Shown: positions 44,801-59,705, numbered from the stretch's first letter. The stretch is DNA of 64,000 bases from Acanthaster planci (GCF_001949145.1 NW_019091450.1:1782802-1846801); one strand, 5' to 3'. The notes: generated by a model not told the origin, from the sequence alone. A program made the numbers and translations.

Positions 44801-47800
44801 TTATGTGGTTTCCCGCAAATTTTCACTCAGTTTTCGTTCAAATTCATGAAAGGGTATCTTCATCTCGAGTAGACTAGAATGCATAAATACTAGGATAGAT
44901 GTGGTGGCTGGTCATTCCGAACAGTGATGGTCGATCTTTTTCAATTTTGTCCATTCCAGTTTGCCTCACCTGATGATCATGTAAATAATCGATTTCAAGT
45001 ATATTTTACTCGAATTCGTTGGGTGCACAACAGTGCAAACACGTATTTGGCACGAAATTTAACTGATTATGAATTTGAACGAAAAATGTTTTACAATTGT
45101 GCAGGAAAACATGCAGAACCAAGTCTTAAGTTTTAAACTGAAGTCTCCAGAACCCTTTAAGCCAAAGAGACGAAGCCAGGATTTGGAAACTCGCCTCACG
45201 ATTCCTACGCACGAATTGATTAAACCAGATGAAAACAATCTAACACTCCACTGCCAGTCCCACCTTTAAATAGAAGAAATTGACTTAACATTTAGATAAT
45301 AAATCAGTGCATTAATTTCAGTTGTTTCTGGCAACTTCATCCTTCAGGGACGAGCAACCATCCAAGACTGGTCGAGCTCCGGCACGGATTCGGCACGGAG
45401 GCTGAACGTGCACAGAATCTCATTGGAGCGCGGTCAAAGCAACATGAATCCCCGTACCAATTAGCGCATGTCAGTGGGTTAAAAGTAAGCAGAATGGTAT
45501 TTTGTTAGACCTCTTGAATGAATAACAGGAAAGCAAGGATCTTGGAGGAGCGGTGAACAAAAGCGGATTACACGTTAAGGAAGCAGCCACACTTGACCGA
45601 GGATGAGGGAAGGATTCGGCTCTCTGGTGACGCTATTGAATGACCTCACCTGTCAGATGGGGGTAGGACAGGCAGACGCGCGTGGATTGGAATGTCCTGA
45701 GAGAATCCAAATGTCAGCAGTCAGCGAGGGCACGATGTCAATCTGCCTCCACAACGTGTGCGAGCGAAGGAAATTGCAATTACATAGTTCTCAACCCACG
45801 ATGGATCACTCTATTTATTTTTTACGAAGACCCTGCCCAGAAACTTAACCATTTTCTCTTGTTTGGTTGGTTTAATACTAATCTATAGTGGTCACGAAAC
45901 CAGTTACTGAAGAAATTTTCCACAATGTTTGTCTTCCGTTAACTTGGCAATTAAGACTCGTTTGGAACTTACTTCCATGCACAAGATTTAGAACATGGTT
46001 CGAGAACTAAATGCACTACTTTCTGCCTATCCCGTCGCATTCCTTTGGTACCGTCGAAAATTGTGATCGTCCGGACAGGTTTGTATGGATTTGTGTAAAC
46101 CGATTCTTCGAAATTTATTTTGAATAAGTAAAAGTCCCAAGTTTTCGGCATGATGAAATGAGCATGCATTCCGTCACCCCAGACCAAACACCAAAGAACC
46201 AAAACAAGATGAACAACGTAAGAAATTTGTAAACCGAAAGATAAAGTACTCCCCAGGGATGTTTCTGCAGTTTGGCAGATTGGTCGGTGAAAACTTGAGC
46301 TGGTCATGAACACGAAGAAACCGGAACACAGTCGTGTGATAACATAGGTTTTCCCGCCTACTTTAACACGATTTTCATTCATATTAAGTAATTCAAACAT
46401 GCGAATTTTCCGAAATCGAAAGATTTCGTCCAAGGAAATCGATTCAGGGCACCTGCAGTGTTCAATTGAGTCGATTGGTTTCACATGATCAGACGATTGG
46501 TCAACCGAATTCTAAGCATGAGCACCATTTTGACCGAGTATCCTATTTCGTCTCCGGAGCATGCGCCGAACTGCGTTATTCAGAAAACAAAATTGTCTGA
46601 TATCGAACATTTTGATCAAATGTTTGTACCATTTCGTCAAACCTCTTTGCAGCTCCATACATCTCGCCGGTGAGGATGTTTTATCCCTTTGATTAACTGC
46701 TCTTCTCTGATTGGTGAAATTAATATGCTCTCTTCCTTGATATTAAGAAATTATGTGTAGGCCATGTTCTCTTTACAAAACAACTTAACTCCTGCTTGGC
46801 GTGTAAACAAATGCGTTCAGCTATGCTTGAGTAAATGGACTAATTCACCTAACGAAGGTATTAAAGAGATTGGCACAAGACGAATTCGATTTCTGAATGC
46901 TGAGACTCTAAGACACCTTGGACGAATTTGAACTGTAATAGGGAATACTCTCGACGTGGCCTGGAAATGTGTTGACTAACTTTTGAAGTTTAATGGTTTA
47001 AGACGAAATTGTTTTTAGCAAGGGCGTTTTTTTCTTGGACTAAACTGAATTGTCATGAGGTCAATTGGAATGAGAAACGTGTTAAAAAAACCCAGGGAAA
47101 ACCTAGAATAAACACGGTATGATCTTCATCAGGTTGAATCTCATCCCGTCTGCTCCAAAGAGGAGCCGGAGACAGCAGCTTTTAAAATTAGGCCAATTAC
47201 CAATGTAGGGACACACATACACATCGATGTGCACCGATCCAGAACCATCGAACATTATGTTAAACCGAAGACAGTCGACACGTTACAAGACACTCTTCCG
47301 GGTTTAATGGCGTTCGGCGAGGGAAAATGGATGACGTTATAAATCATAAAAACTACACAAGCTCATAAAATTGCATCGTGATGCAACAAAGTCAATGAAG
47401 TTGCGACGTTTCCTGGAAGAGGCAAAATGTCTGTAAATTAAGAGAAGTTGAAACCAAAGGCACAGAGAAAATGTATCCACTTTTCATTAAAAACTCGTCA
47501 CTGCTACATCAGCAAGTTTTGGAACTCTTTGCTTGGGGAAAAAACCCGATGTATGAAGTGCGTAACCTTTCTGTCAACGGCAGTCCCCAAACAAGACCAG
47601 TTCCACGGTGTTATGACAGCAACCACTTTCTCTTCTCCCACTCAGACCATAAGCTCTATGCTCAGACTGTAATTAAATCCTTGTTTACACGAGGCTTGCG
47701 TTCGGAGAAACTAATTATTCCTCCACGCGTTTCCAACTTCATTGCAAATAAAGTTCGCCGCGTCTGTACGTTAAAACATCTGGCCGAGGTGATGAATCTA

Positions 47801-50800
47801 CCTGGACGGTGCTGGACTATGGAACACTCATTCGGCGCGCATGTGGCAACTTGTTTATTCTATCGATTTGGTATAATCCTTTCTTGTATTTCCTACCACC
47901 TACACATTGCGGCCTAAGTTCGCAGGAAAGTTCACCCCTGATAACAGATTTTGCCCCATCAGTGTTAAAGATGGGTGTTTTCAGAGAATAGTATTTTTGG
48001 TGCTTTGGGACAGATCCTTTTATCACTTCGTGAAGGATTCCTTTAGCTTTTGTGCCAACGACCAGCCGTCGCGACGCGTCGCTTTCTTATCCAAGGTAGG
48101 CACAAACTACGAGGAGACGCCATCTCACAAGCGGGTTCTTAAGCTTGACCCATCTGTGCACGTGGCAGGTTACAGCACCCAATTGGTCGAAGAGGCACGT
48201 AGAAGCGCGCGCACCACATATCCACGAGCATTACGCTATCGGAGAAGGCCTTAAGGCTTCCAATTCTGGTTGCCAAATCACACCCCAGCCATGCTATTGG
48301 TTGGACTGAGGGCCCGGGGAAGGTGGAGGGTGGGAACTCTGAATAAATACATCTTCAATTATCTCCTAATGCAACGTGTCCACATCTCATGAACTGTGAA
48401 TTCCAGAGAGCTGGGTGGTGATCCAGATGGTGACACAATTCAGACTCGCGTTAACACTTCCCAAGGCCGAAATAATCATACACCTCAAGGATTAAACACC
48501 TCTAAAATTGATCGCTAGGGTTGGAGTGGACTGGGAGAGTCGTGTTATGATCCCCTCTCGGGCAGCTGTGACACTCGGATTAACACGAAATAAAACCGTG
48601 TCACTGGGTTCTGTCAAACGTAATGAGGGCAGCAGCTCTATGGAGGAAAGCGGAATGGCACTTCATATAAAACATCAAACTGCGACCATGTGTTCAAAGT
48701 GCCTGCTTTTGTCAAAACTTACTTTTATTACAACTCAATCGATAATCCAACATAAAAACTGTAATCCAAGAATATGCTCCTGGGACAAATAAAAGACCAG
48801 ATAATTTCAGTGGAAGCGTTTCGTGAACGATCCTAGATACACAGAGATGTGCTGTAATTTCACGGCTCTTCAAACAGAGACAGGTGCCCCAAGTAGACAG
48901 TACACAGTGAATATTCCCACAGCGGGCATATACGATCAGCAGACATCTGGTGTTTCATCACAGTCTGGGCTCCCAACACGATCTCGGAAAGCAGATCAGG
49001 CGCTCAAAAACAGGTTTTCCTTCTGCAACATCAACCTTCATGGGTATTGCCAACGTACAAAATGTAAGTTCATTGTAAAACTGGAACTTCAACAAGTCGG
49101 CTGTGAATAAACTGTCGTACACCGGGACTTTTAAGCATGGGCGTAAATCCCAGTTGGGGAATGGGGGAGATATTCCTCCCTCCTTTTGACCTGGGGGATG
49201 GGCAACTGAATCACCCCTCCCCCACTTTTTCGTAGTGAGAATTGTGAAAAATTCTTCAGACTTCCCAACAATCGAGATGCGTTCAATATCACTCAAAATG
49301 GAAACATTTTTAAAAGCCATAAATATGCCGTTTTGATGACAGTTTAGCAGGAGTGTAACACATTAATATAGATTACATCTGTACCTCGAACACTGCCCCC
49401 AGAGTCATATGGTATCAGACCCCCCCCCCTTCCATGGCAAGGAAAGTCGTCCCCCAGTATCCACTATACACCACTTTCGAGCACAAATTAAGACCACTGC
49501 TTTAAAGGGAAATACGGTACATACATTGATTGATTGAAGTGCCAAAGGTCACCTCATATATTTGAAATAGGTCGATCAAAAAGGTCTTAACATGGACACT
49601 ACTATACTGTGAAAGGTCACGCAGAGCTGCATGAAATGGTGACTTGTAACAAAAAACTCCAGAAGACGGGGCATTAAGAGCAAAACGCCTTTGATACAAA
49701 TGAAGTTAAAATAGTTAATCTCCATTTAAATCCAATTCACTCTGACAACTTAAAAAGGACTAACATTTCACTGCCAACTCTTGACATGTAAATCTGCTAA
49801 CTATCACACCATTTGCTTTAATCATGCTGAATTTTTCTCCTAAAATTTATTCGACCCCGATGAAACCATTCAGATGGGGCATTCTAGGCCGTAGGTGTGT
49901 GCATTTATCACCATGGGACCTGAATGCAATAAAAGAACTGTGCAGCTTTTAAAACAAGTAAATGGCCCAGGGTCCGTTTATTAAAAGTGCCCATTAGAGC
50001 TTTGTTTGATCTTGTCTTGAGAAGTAGGCGCTCGGTATAACACAAAATCAACAGGCAAGTCTGTGCTCTCTTTTAATTATGATTCTTCCCAGAACAGCAC
50101 TTTACTTCAATTTTTTTGTTGTCAACGTGGGGAGGGGTGTGTTTGTTGTAAAATGCCACCTATTCTCTTGTGGGAATGGGCTGGTGTGCCTGAATGTTCT
50201 ACGGACATTGTGGCAAATGGAATGCTGGATACCGTGATAAACAGACTGGATACTGTGAAAAATCCATTCTGGTGCAGGGTGGGGAAAATTCAAAGAGGCT
50301 GAAGGTATCAAAGGTACATGTAGCTAGAATGTACTCACAGCAATTGCAACATGCTTGAATTGTACAATATTCAGACAACATAAGACACCAATTCTTTGTT
50401 TCCTTGTCTCTTGCAGTCTTGCTACTTTGGTTCTTGGGAAATGGACAAAGGAAAATGGCAGCAGACGTCATAAAGACAAAAACTGCACTTCCAGATATCA
50501 GTAACGAAAGCATTTTTTTCAGCAGGCTACAAATTTCGACACACATTTTGGAGACTTAAGGGAAATTATTTCGAAACTTTCAGAAAATGACTGCAATCTT
50601 TAATAAATAACTGAAAAAATTAAGCGGTGCTTTCATAACAAGAGTAAATCGGTGCTTTCATAACAAGAGTAAATAAAAAAACACCCAATTTTGGAACCAA
50701 AAAATTGCATCTTCTTTTAAACCTGTCTCAATCCCAAACAGAACCAAGAAATCCAGTGGCTTGTAATTTGTCCATAATTTACACTCAGATGGGATGTTTT

Positions 50801-51300
50801 CCAGTTGATTATGGGACTGACGCCTCGTTTCTGCTCCTTTACGCAACTGGCCGTATCTCCATGAATTCTATCGCCTCAGAGTGGAACTGTAAGTGTGTAG
50901 GTGAGCTGTGAGTGGCTACAAGATGGGTGAAGTGAGTTCTCCTGGACAAGAATTCCTTTGTGTATTGCAAAACTCCATTAACGGAACGCTAATAACCTGC
51001 TTTTTTTTTTTTTACACTCCGCCTTCTTCTGCTACTTATTTACAAACCACACCGGATACAGATCTAGGTCTTTAGCTTGCAGTTTTCATCTCTCGACAGA
51101 CATCAAGAAGACCGAGCGGCATCTTAAAGCAGCGGTGCCACTCAAGACTCCTATGAGAAGTTGTTGACAACATCGGGTCATCTTGCACTTCCCCTGGGAG
51201 TCAAATCACCCGAAGGTTGGTGGGGGGGGGGGAGGTGGAGAGGGGAGGGGATGATACAAGAAACAGGTAACCTTGGTAACCACAGGACACCTAGTGTTGT
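38854..51300. other. Gene-poor stretch, possible regulatory DNA
   Basis: No exon passes my criteria in these 12 kb. The sequence is moderately GC-rich and poor in recognisable repeats. Two blocks, about 41100-41500 and 42580-43080, are dense in homeodomain-like TAATT/AATTA words and E-boxes and could be conserved non-coding elements of a neighbouring developmental gene. The longest open frames (45969-46484 minus, 47471-47917 plus) have no recognisable domain. Confidence 0.35.
51219..51260 (+). repeat. G-run, potential G-quadruplex
   Basis: A run of at least 11 Gs followed by GGAGG, GAGGGG and GAGGGG blocks, enough for a four-stranded structure on this strand. It sits just downstream of the possible terminal exon. 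Confidence 0.6.
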
Positions 51301-51306
51301 TGACAA

Positions 51307-51400
51307 CTAGAGGTCATCCCGAACCCCAAACCCCGGGCCCGTGGGGGGCTCAGTCAGGCTCGTCAGGCCAGTGAATGGTTCACATGTCTGCCGACCACTC
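51307..51400 (-). CDS. Possible terminal exon of an unidentified gene
   Basis: On the minus strand a pyrimidine-rich acceptor (TGCATCTTTTTGTTGACAG) is followed by a GC-rich open segment. In one phase it reads [20 protein letters not shown] then [10 protein letters not shown] and TAG. Another phase would stop after six codons (EWSADM), so the frame is not settled. I could not find a convincing upstream exon in the window. Confidence 0.25.
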
Positions 51401-51403
51401 CTG

Positions 51404-54400
51404 TCAACAAAAAGATGCAGATGAGCATTATTAGGGGACATCATCAAACCTCAGTACAACAATACATGCACACATACATAATTCAAGAAGTAAACACACG
51501 TAGGAGTGACAAACGACACATGGAGATCCAAGGTATGATGCATACTATACTGCAAAACAGTACAGAGACTGTAGGCCACTATTCCTCTAGGGAGCCACTG
51601 GTACATCCAAAAAAAGGGGCGATAATTTTATTTTCTGGCAAATGCTGAATTTAATTCTGAAGCGGGATAGTTACCTCCAAAATTCAATAGAAATTTTTCT
51701 TCTCGTCTTTACCACATGGTGAAATAAAGACCTTTTCAGCACTTTTACAATGAGATCCTTGAGCAACAGAAGAAAACACTGTTATAAAGACATCATCTGG
51801 CAAACCTATGCCTACCCATGGCGGATTGTGTACGAACAGCATGAGTCAGGATGGATTGATATCAATGTGTTTACTTTGGTTTAATCATTAGACAATTAGC
51901 CAGCCTATAAGCAGTGCAAGCCTGGGTTAGACATTTCCACAGATCAAATAAATGACACTCATTTATTTGATGTCTGTACTTTCAATGCATTCCCCCCTCA
52001 AAAAAAAAAAAAAAAGACAAAAAGATCTAAACTGTCAGGCCAAAATCGGCAAATGGCTAAATGAGATGTCCATGTCCCGCATGCTACTTGTATTAAACTG
52101 TTTCAACATACTGTGGCTGTGATGAGCCATTCTTAGGGAGCTGACCTGTTCCACATGGTAAGCTATCCAGTTCGTAAGTGTGATGTCACTTCAGTTTAAA
52201 CCACGCCCACTGTGCATGCAATGCATGTAGAGTTACATGCATTGATTGCTGTTAGCATGGCACCATAGAACCGGAAGTTAACGTGTAACTTCAGCGATCG
52301 TCGAATGGGAGTCTGTAAATTGTGGCACATCTGCCTTTGTGATGAAGTCACGTACAAACCAGATAGTCTTGGTTCTGGATTGCGGTGATCAATTGTTAAA
52401 TCCTGTAAGCCACATACAATGTACCAAGAAGCCCTTGCACAACCATAGATCTTATTCATGAAGAAGCTGCAAGTATTTTTAATCTTGTTCCTTGGCTCTG
52501 TGTTACATATTGTAACTGTTGATTTGGGATAGCATTCTATCTGGCTTCAAACACTAAGGTGCCTGTATACGTATGTTTCCTCAAGAATTTGAAATCATTC
52601 ACAAGGGTAGACAGATGCTAATTTGTCATGAAATTTCATTTTATTGCTCTAATTTCTATCCTCAAGTTCCAAATTTGATGAGATAATCTTGCTCACAATT
52701 TCAAATGGCTGACCTGTGAATAAGGTTTACTTCAAACTGTTACCACACTGTCTCACAACTGCATCCTGGGTCATTTCTTTCTCTGGGCAGGGGTGTAAAT
52801 GTGTCTTTGTACTGGGAAATCTTTTCCATGGAATTTGCAGGAATCTGTCACTAACGACTAATTTGTTCCTGAATTTCTGAAATGATCTTGATGGAACACT
52901 GAGTGAAACTGTTTATAATGAATGCTTTTAACAACTACTCCTTGCACAACCTGCTTGCAGGTTTTTTTTTAAACCCTTACTTCCCTATTTCTACGCACCC
53001 TCATCGCATCACAGTCAGCGATGTCTTGTCTGGTTCCCTGGGTTCGAACGGCATAATACTGCCGGCACAAGCTGCAAATGGATCAGTTCTGAATGACTTT
53101 CAAAACTGTTGGTGCACATGCTTCTTACTCCCAATATTTTATCCCCAGCTAGTCACACTTCCTCAGATGCTGAGGTACTTGGAAGAGTTGTAGAAATCAC
53201 ATTTGCCAGGTTTGTGAACACCAGCAAATGCTTGTTGACTACAGTTGATCATGGCCATCATGTTTGCTGATGAAAAGCCATACACATGTACCCATTCCTA
53301 CACAATGCAAAAACGTTATCGTGTGTGAGCCTCAGTACTGCTCAAGATAATCAGTCAGGCAAGGCAGCACACAGCCACAATCAGCAATAACTGACATCCT
53401 GCGCCAAGACTCATTGGGCCGTGAACACTGCAGGTGGCTGAAATACTGCCCTCTACTAAAAGCCTCTGTGATTAGTGAGCAGCCATGTGTGGAAATCAAA
53501 ATACATACACAGTTTCAAAAAACTCAGTTCAACCAAGTTGAATGAAAAAAGAACCCCCCCCCAAAAAAACCCCAAAACAAGATACACAAAAACCAATGTC
53601 AGAAACCTTTTCTTACACGTATTGTAGTTTGAGTAGATATGAAGAGTTGTAAGTTTGGTCAGGTCAATCACTCACGACGCAGACACACTTGACACAAAAT
53701 GTGATCACATTTTCAACGGTAACACGAAAAGAAAAGGACTGTTACGATTCTGACTGAAGTGGGACTAAGAGGTGTTTTACAGACCCTCGCAAACTCCAGA
53801 AAGGCTCTCAGAAAAATTACTCAAGAAGTAAAAATACTTGACATTTTATGCGGCAGCAGGTAAGTGGCAAAAGGATTCGCCTGAGAGGAGTTTGTATTTA
53901 CTAGGGGATTCTGTTGTCAGAAGCTGAATCAGATTTCTAGCTCGTTGGGTGCATTAGGCTAAGTGGTGTCCACGGTTCATGTCGCACCATGGAAAATAAA
54001 TATTAAGAGTGTTTTTCAGGGAAGTTATGCTTGGATATTTGAGAGGGGGTGATGATTTGGTTTCATTCAACCCTTCAACTGCTGAATGGTAAGAACCCGG
54101 TTTTTTCAGGTGTAGTCGGAATGAGTATTTTCACGCTAGGTTGGACAAGATTTAAAGAAAAACCCACATCTATTTGCTTTCACAAGTTAACAGCTTAAAA
54201 ACCAAAAACCTTCACAATCTGCTACTTGATAATGTTTATAAACTGAAATGTACATGTACATTAAGAATACAAGCTTTCCCACAAAGTGCAAAGAAATCCT
54301 TTAAAAGGTGCAGTTTGTCAAATCCTAATATCCTGTGCTGGGCACCTACATTGTACATGTAAGCAGTACACCTTGGACAAGGGCCTAATTTGTTTTTCAA

Positions 54401-57400
54401 CCTGCAGCAAATAGCAGGTCCCTGTTGGCAGAATGGTGCCACTGGGTCCGAGGATGAGGCCGGTAACCGATGGGCTTTCCTCACAGGGAGTATGAAGCAA
54501 AGATTACACACTGAGAGGGCACTGCTTTCAACATCATTGTCTACCTCTGCAAGGACAGGTCCTCTTCAAGGAACCATGAAATGGTATCTTTACTTGATTC
54601 GAAGCTCAGCTTCATTTGCATGCTACCATGATTTTCCACCTAATCTGTAGCAGTCAAAGGGAGAAATGTCAACATTTTGAATTCTATGTAAATGAATATT
54701 TCCACATTCAGGAGCAATACCCTGATGCTATTCAAGGCAGGACAGGAGGTTTCCATATGCACCACACTCTTCTCTCTTCTCTTGGAATAGGTTCCACTTT
54801 ATATTAGTTTTCTTGTTAAACAGCTTCTTTGGACAATACTTTGTACAACGTAGTGGTACAATGTAGGGTATATTTTCTGAACATTTTTGGGTGAGGTTTG
54901 AAGGATTGGTTTTTGTACCATTCTCATACAAGGGGTGCTTTGTATGACAACATAAATTAGAGCCTTTGTGTACATGTATATGTTGATGAAAGAATTTTCT
55001 AAGATTTGAAAACCTACCACGTTATTTCACTTCAAAGAAGACAAGTATTTAGATTGGATCTTGTTCGTATTGTTTTACCACATAGTAAGAAAATAAATTT
55101 AGCCAAATATCCACTGCAGGTTTCCTTTATAGTATTCTTTAGTCTGGCTTGCATTTGCGCTGTCTGGCTTAGCTTTCCCATTGCTCCAGGGATTTACAGG
55201 AACCTAGATATGCCAATCCAGTCGTGGGCGGGAGGCTCCAGAATTGGCAAGGAAATTTACTCAAAGCGTGGGCTCAGAGGATAGATGTGAAAACACCGTG
55301 CTGCCGTGAATACCCCAGTCGCATATTGCTTGGGGATCATTTCGCATTACTAAAACAGTCCAAAAACTATAGAACACTGGCCTTTACATACATCCAAGCC
55401 CTGAATTGCAAAGTACAGTCACGGTCAACTGCATACATGTAGATGACGTTTCATCATCAAGAAGGCCTGAAAAGTTCATTTTTCATCTTGAGTTGTTTTG
55501 GAATTGAGTTGCCAATCCCAAACAAAATTCATGAAGAAAGTATGTACAAAAACAAAGGAAATCTGTTAATAGCAGATCTCTTCAACATGGGTTCGCATTA
55601 CAATTACGTATCTCCAGATCTAAACGCCAACGTGAAACTGATGCATTTTACCATGAATATCTTGGGTGTCCATATCTCAGTAATTTACAATTCAGCATTT
55701 GCTGTGTCAGCACCAAGGAAACTCAGGCACTCTGAGGACAGCTGTTTTGTCTTCTAAACCCACAAACTGCACAATTTAAAAATGTTCCAGAAGAGTTGTT
55801 CTTAAAGAATGACATAATCTAAGATTACAACATACAAAAGGGGCAGGGTCCCGCACAATGAACCTTCAAGCTATTTTCCCAGTAATTTTGTTCTACTTGG
55901 TGAAATAAAGGGCAAACTGAGCTCTTCCTTTCGATGAACCACTCAGTCTGGCATCGTCATGTCGATGAATAATGTTGCTGGTTGCTATGGATTTGCACTG
56001 TGAAAGAGTCTTTTGGAAGCGTTTCAACTCAAAAGTGGCTCTGGCGACTGTCGACTCATTTGTTTGGCTGGATCACAGATAATGTCTCAAACAGAGAAAT
56101 GAAAGCAAACAAACCACTTCTGGTATTAGTGCTGAACGAATGAAACGTACAGGCTGCTCTGGCAACCAGTGCAGTATAAGGAGCTTGAGTGTAAGAGTTC
56201 TTTGGGTTTAAATATCTCTTTGATTGACATACATAGGTTGCTGTGTGTTGCCAATATGCCCACGGGCCTCGAGATTTAGAAATACGCGATCAAGTGTATA
56301 GTAGTGCCAATGCAGTAATGGTGTCTTGTCTGGTTAGTCTACATGGACGGTTTTTACACTGTGTCATATTTTTGAACCCTTGGCCAAGATGAAGTGATTG
56401 TGAAACTATTAATTCAAACAATTCAGGGGGGGGAGAGACAGAGTGACCATTAGCGAGTCCGGTCACGGGAGAAATCCACCAAGGAGAAGCAGGATTCTTG
56501 ACATCAACCTTTCACAAAGTTGTCCAGGCCGTGAGTAGGTGGGCACGCAGATGTTCCCCCAGGCTGGAAGCAGACTGCAGGATTCCAGGGGGAAATCTGG
56601 ATTTTGTCTTCATACGGAAAAGTTTGAAAAGACCTCAGTTTCTTTTTTAGGCAAAGGGCAACTGAATTCACAGGATTCAATTCTTCATAAATGTGTGACT
56701 CAAATATAAAACCAAAGAAAGAACAGGGAGATCTCTTTTTGTTGAAAAAGATTTCCTGACATTTATCAAACTTTCAAGGGGACTTTCTTCCTGTACTTCT
56801 TCCTGAAGGTGTCGCCACTACTTAGTATGAGAAAGACTGACTCCCTCTAGAGACAGTTTGCTTGAATGCTCCAAATCCTCCACTCTGCAGGAAAATATAA
56901 TGGCACACTCTCTGGCCTTTGTCAAGTGTCTTCATCAATCTGGCAAAATCCTCCATTTCTTCCAGTGCCTGTACTATTATGATACATATAGATCCAGGAG
57001 GGAAACATTACATGTACACATACCCCTCACCTAATAACTCTACAAAAACCCCGGACCTACTTGTACATGTAATTTTGTTTCATGTGATGGAAAAAAGAAA
57101 TGTAGACCATTATAGTCATTATCATTTAAAGAGTGTCTCATGCCGCAGAGAAGGAATCAGCTGCTTGGATTTGGTACGGTAGTTAGTTGAAAGGTCACAG
57201 CTTTCAGGAAGATTTGTGCGGAAAATACTTCCAGATGAAGTGATGCGGATACTCGTTTTACCAGAGTCACAAATCCATATCCAGGAAGAGAAGTAGCGGC
57301 AATGGTAGCAGCTTGTGAAGATGAACCAAGTTCCCACATTTCCATGTACAAACAGTTAGAGTACCGAAAGGACATAACAGTACATGGTGTTGGCAGTTTC

Positions 57401-58430
57401 TTGGAGATTCAAAGAAAAATATGCAGAGGGATAATGTTGGAAACAAGACTGTTGAATATTCTGCTCTAACTTTGAAGGACTGAAGCTTGTGTGTCCTTTC
57501 AGGGAGGCTAAACAGAAAGCTTATCCACCACAGGGCCGAGCAAGTATACATCCGGCAAAGACCTCAACTGAGTGATTATGGCAAGTGTCTATTTAGAAGT
57601 GGAAAATGTATCCTGCCTGACAAGATCAAATTCGCTAGGACAAGCTACCTTCTGTAAAAGCAATTTGGTACACCTGATGTGCATAGGGAGGTGTGTGTGG
57701 GTGGGTGGGTGGAATGGAACTCCCTTGACAGTGATGTCTCTGTGGATTACCAGGGTTGCAGGATAATAGGAAATGAACTGACTCTCCCAGTTGCCAATGT
57801 CTTCAAGTTAAAAATCCCTGTCTGCTCAAGGCTCTCCATCAAAAAGCCTACATCAGTGCATATGTATAAAAGTTTCACATCAAGCAGGATTACACGTGCA
57901 CCAAACCAATTTGAATCTTGACCGGAGATGGGGCAGCACAGAATATCTGTGGAGCATGGGTGAGGTCACAGGAAATTGAAAAATCCATGAAATAATCACC
58001 CTAGGTTTTGAGGGCCCATCATAAATGTGAGGTCGACGGTATATATGTTTGTTTGCCTCCAGACACCCCTTCAAATATCCATTTTTTGTGTTCTATATCA
58101 ACTATTTTACATTAAAACATTGTAATGGTAAACTGAAGTTTTTTCCAGATTTTAAAGCATAGTGTTTGAAAAATTCTGAAGTCAGGCAAATGCTGATAGA
58201 AAATACTGAAATCAGGAAAAATCCTGACAAATCTCAGCCCTTGCATTTTGGATTCCATCACAGAATACAAAAAACCAGGTGCTCCTTTCTCTAACTCAGG
58301 GGGCCATGTTGCTTTTTTGGGTAATATTTGTTCAGGCAGTGCACTGTGGAAAATCATGGGGGAAACAGAACTGTCCCACTCTATCAAACGAATTTCTTAT
58401 CTGTCTCTGATGATCCAGATGGTAGAATAT
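51404..58430. other. No gene called
   Basis: Many short open stretches but none with domain, codon bias and splice context together. Segments at 54390-54650 and 57150-57560 are somewhat more coding-like but inconclusive. The 37-base segment shared with 1395-1431 is at 56027-56061. Confidence 0.35.
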
Positions 58431-58544
58431 ACATGTATACCTCTTGCTGTACAACCTACAGGCACCCCTGCATGCACCCCTACATGTATGGAACGCCAAA
58501 GAGGCAAAAACTTGGAGGCAACACATTGATCGTTCTTCAACTTT

Positions 58545-58620
58545 GATCGATTGTTCCCCTACATCGATCGATCGTTCCCCTACATCGATCGATCGTTCCC
58601 CTACATCGATCGATCTCTTT
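58545..58620 (-). repeat. GATCGATC 21-bp units, inverted copy
   Basis: About four units of the array seen at 19418-19715, in reverse orientation, followed by degenerate GAAGAAAGACC-type repeats up to 58720. Confidence 0.9.
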
Positions 58621-58912
58621 TGATCGATGAAGAGAGAGCGATGACAAAAGACCGATGAAGAAAGACCAATGAAGAAAGATCGATGAAGAAAGACCAATGA
58701 AGAAAGACAGATGAAGCTACATCATGCCAATGTTACGTAACCTCGTCCAGCACCAAATAACACGTGTTCCCTGTAACCATAGCCCACCAGCACACAAGGC
58801 CACCTGTGTTCAGTACTGGTAAGTCTGGTGTCCCAAGCCAATTGAGTTGTCAGATGGGTGTTTATATCTAGTTTCCTTGTCACGAAACCACTGAGAATAT
58901 TTTCTTTTTTTC

Positions 58913-59030
58913 CCTGGATGGGATGCCAGTTCATTATGGGTCGCTTCCTAGCCACTGTGGGCAAACTCTTTTTTTCCCTGGATGGGATGCCAGTTCATTA
59001 TGGGTCGCTTCCTAGCCACTGTGGGCAAAC
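58913..59030 (+). repeat. 63-bp tandem duplication in the foldback arm
   Basis: CTGGATGGGATGCCAGTTCA and the following CATTATGGGTCGCTTCC to GTGGGCAAAC occur twice in a row (58914 and 58977). The right arm has a single inverted copy at 59970-60020. Confidence 0.9.
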
Positions 59031-59405
59031 ATATTTACTCCAGGTGGATACAAATTTTATTTTCCACACTGATAACATCTTGGCGAAAATGGCAGAACCG
59101 GCTGAACCAGTGGAACTATTCTGTCATTCACTGACCTACTTATCTAGCTATGCACTTCCATAACACTGATGAACACACTATTCCCTTCTGAATTTAAAAT
59201 ATCTTGATCTAATTTGTCAACTTGTTTCAATACGACCCTTTCCTATGATTCATTCCTGATCCCCTGATACCCCAAGCTAACACCGATGAGGTCAAAAATA
59301 ACAAATAAAATAAGCATATTGTTAAGCGTAAACAAAGACAGCGTTTAATCTCGGCCGTCTCATTGATCCTAAAAGGCTATCGCCCAGATGTTTAGAGAAA
59401 ACCAA

Positions 59406-59705
59406 AGGATTAATTTGTAGCATTTGGACTACAACCGCTGACACAATCTCTGGACATCATCGTTTGAGTAAGTAAGAGGATTAAAATGAACTTACAAAGA
59501 GACTTCAGAAGTTTTGTAACCTGTTATTATTACAAATGAAAAAATAGAAAAACGTGAACATTTTCTTTGGTACTCTGTAAGCATTAACTAAGATTAAGAT
59601 GAACTTGCGCCAGATAATGTCGATGAGGCCTATGCCAATTTCTTAAATTGTGTATGAGATTTTCCATAGTGTGAGCTCCGAAGTTATATTAATAAGTCAA
59701 AACCA
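59406..59705 (+). mobile_element. LINE fragment, second copy
   Basis: Matches 18491-18804 almost base for base (AGCATTTGGACTACAACCGC, TTACAAATGAAAAAATAG, CGTGAACATTTTCTTTGG, GCGCCAGATAATGTCGATG). It includes the NEKIEK and VDEAHANFLN-type segments of the endonuclease end and stops near the conserved AAAACCAT. Confidence 0.85.

Noticed and set aside
45969-46484. 171-codon open frame on the minus strand
   Set aside because: No recognisable domain, no supporting neighbours and a length possible by chance in 64 kb of six frames.
47471-48254. Two overlapping frames of 148 and 115 codons
   Set aside because: Different frames, no shared splice signals and no domain I recognise; kept as possible regulatory DNA only.
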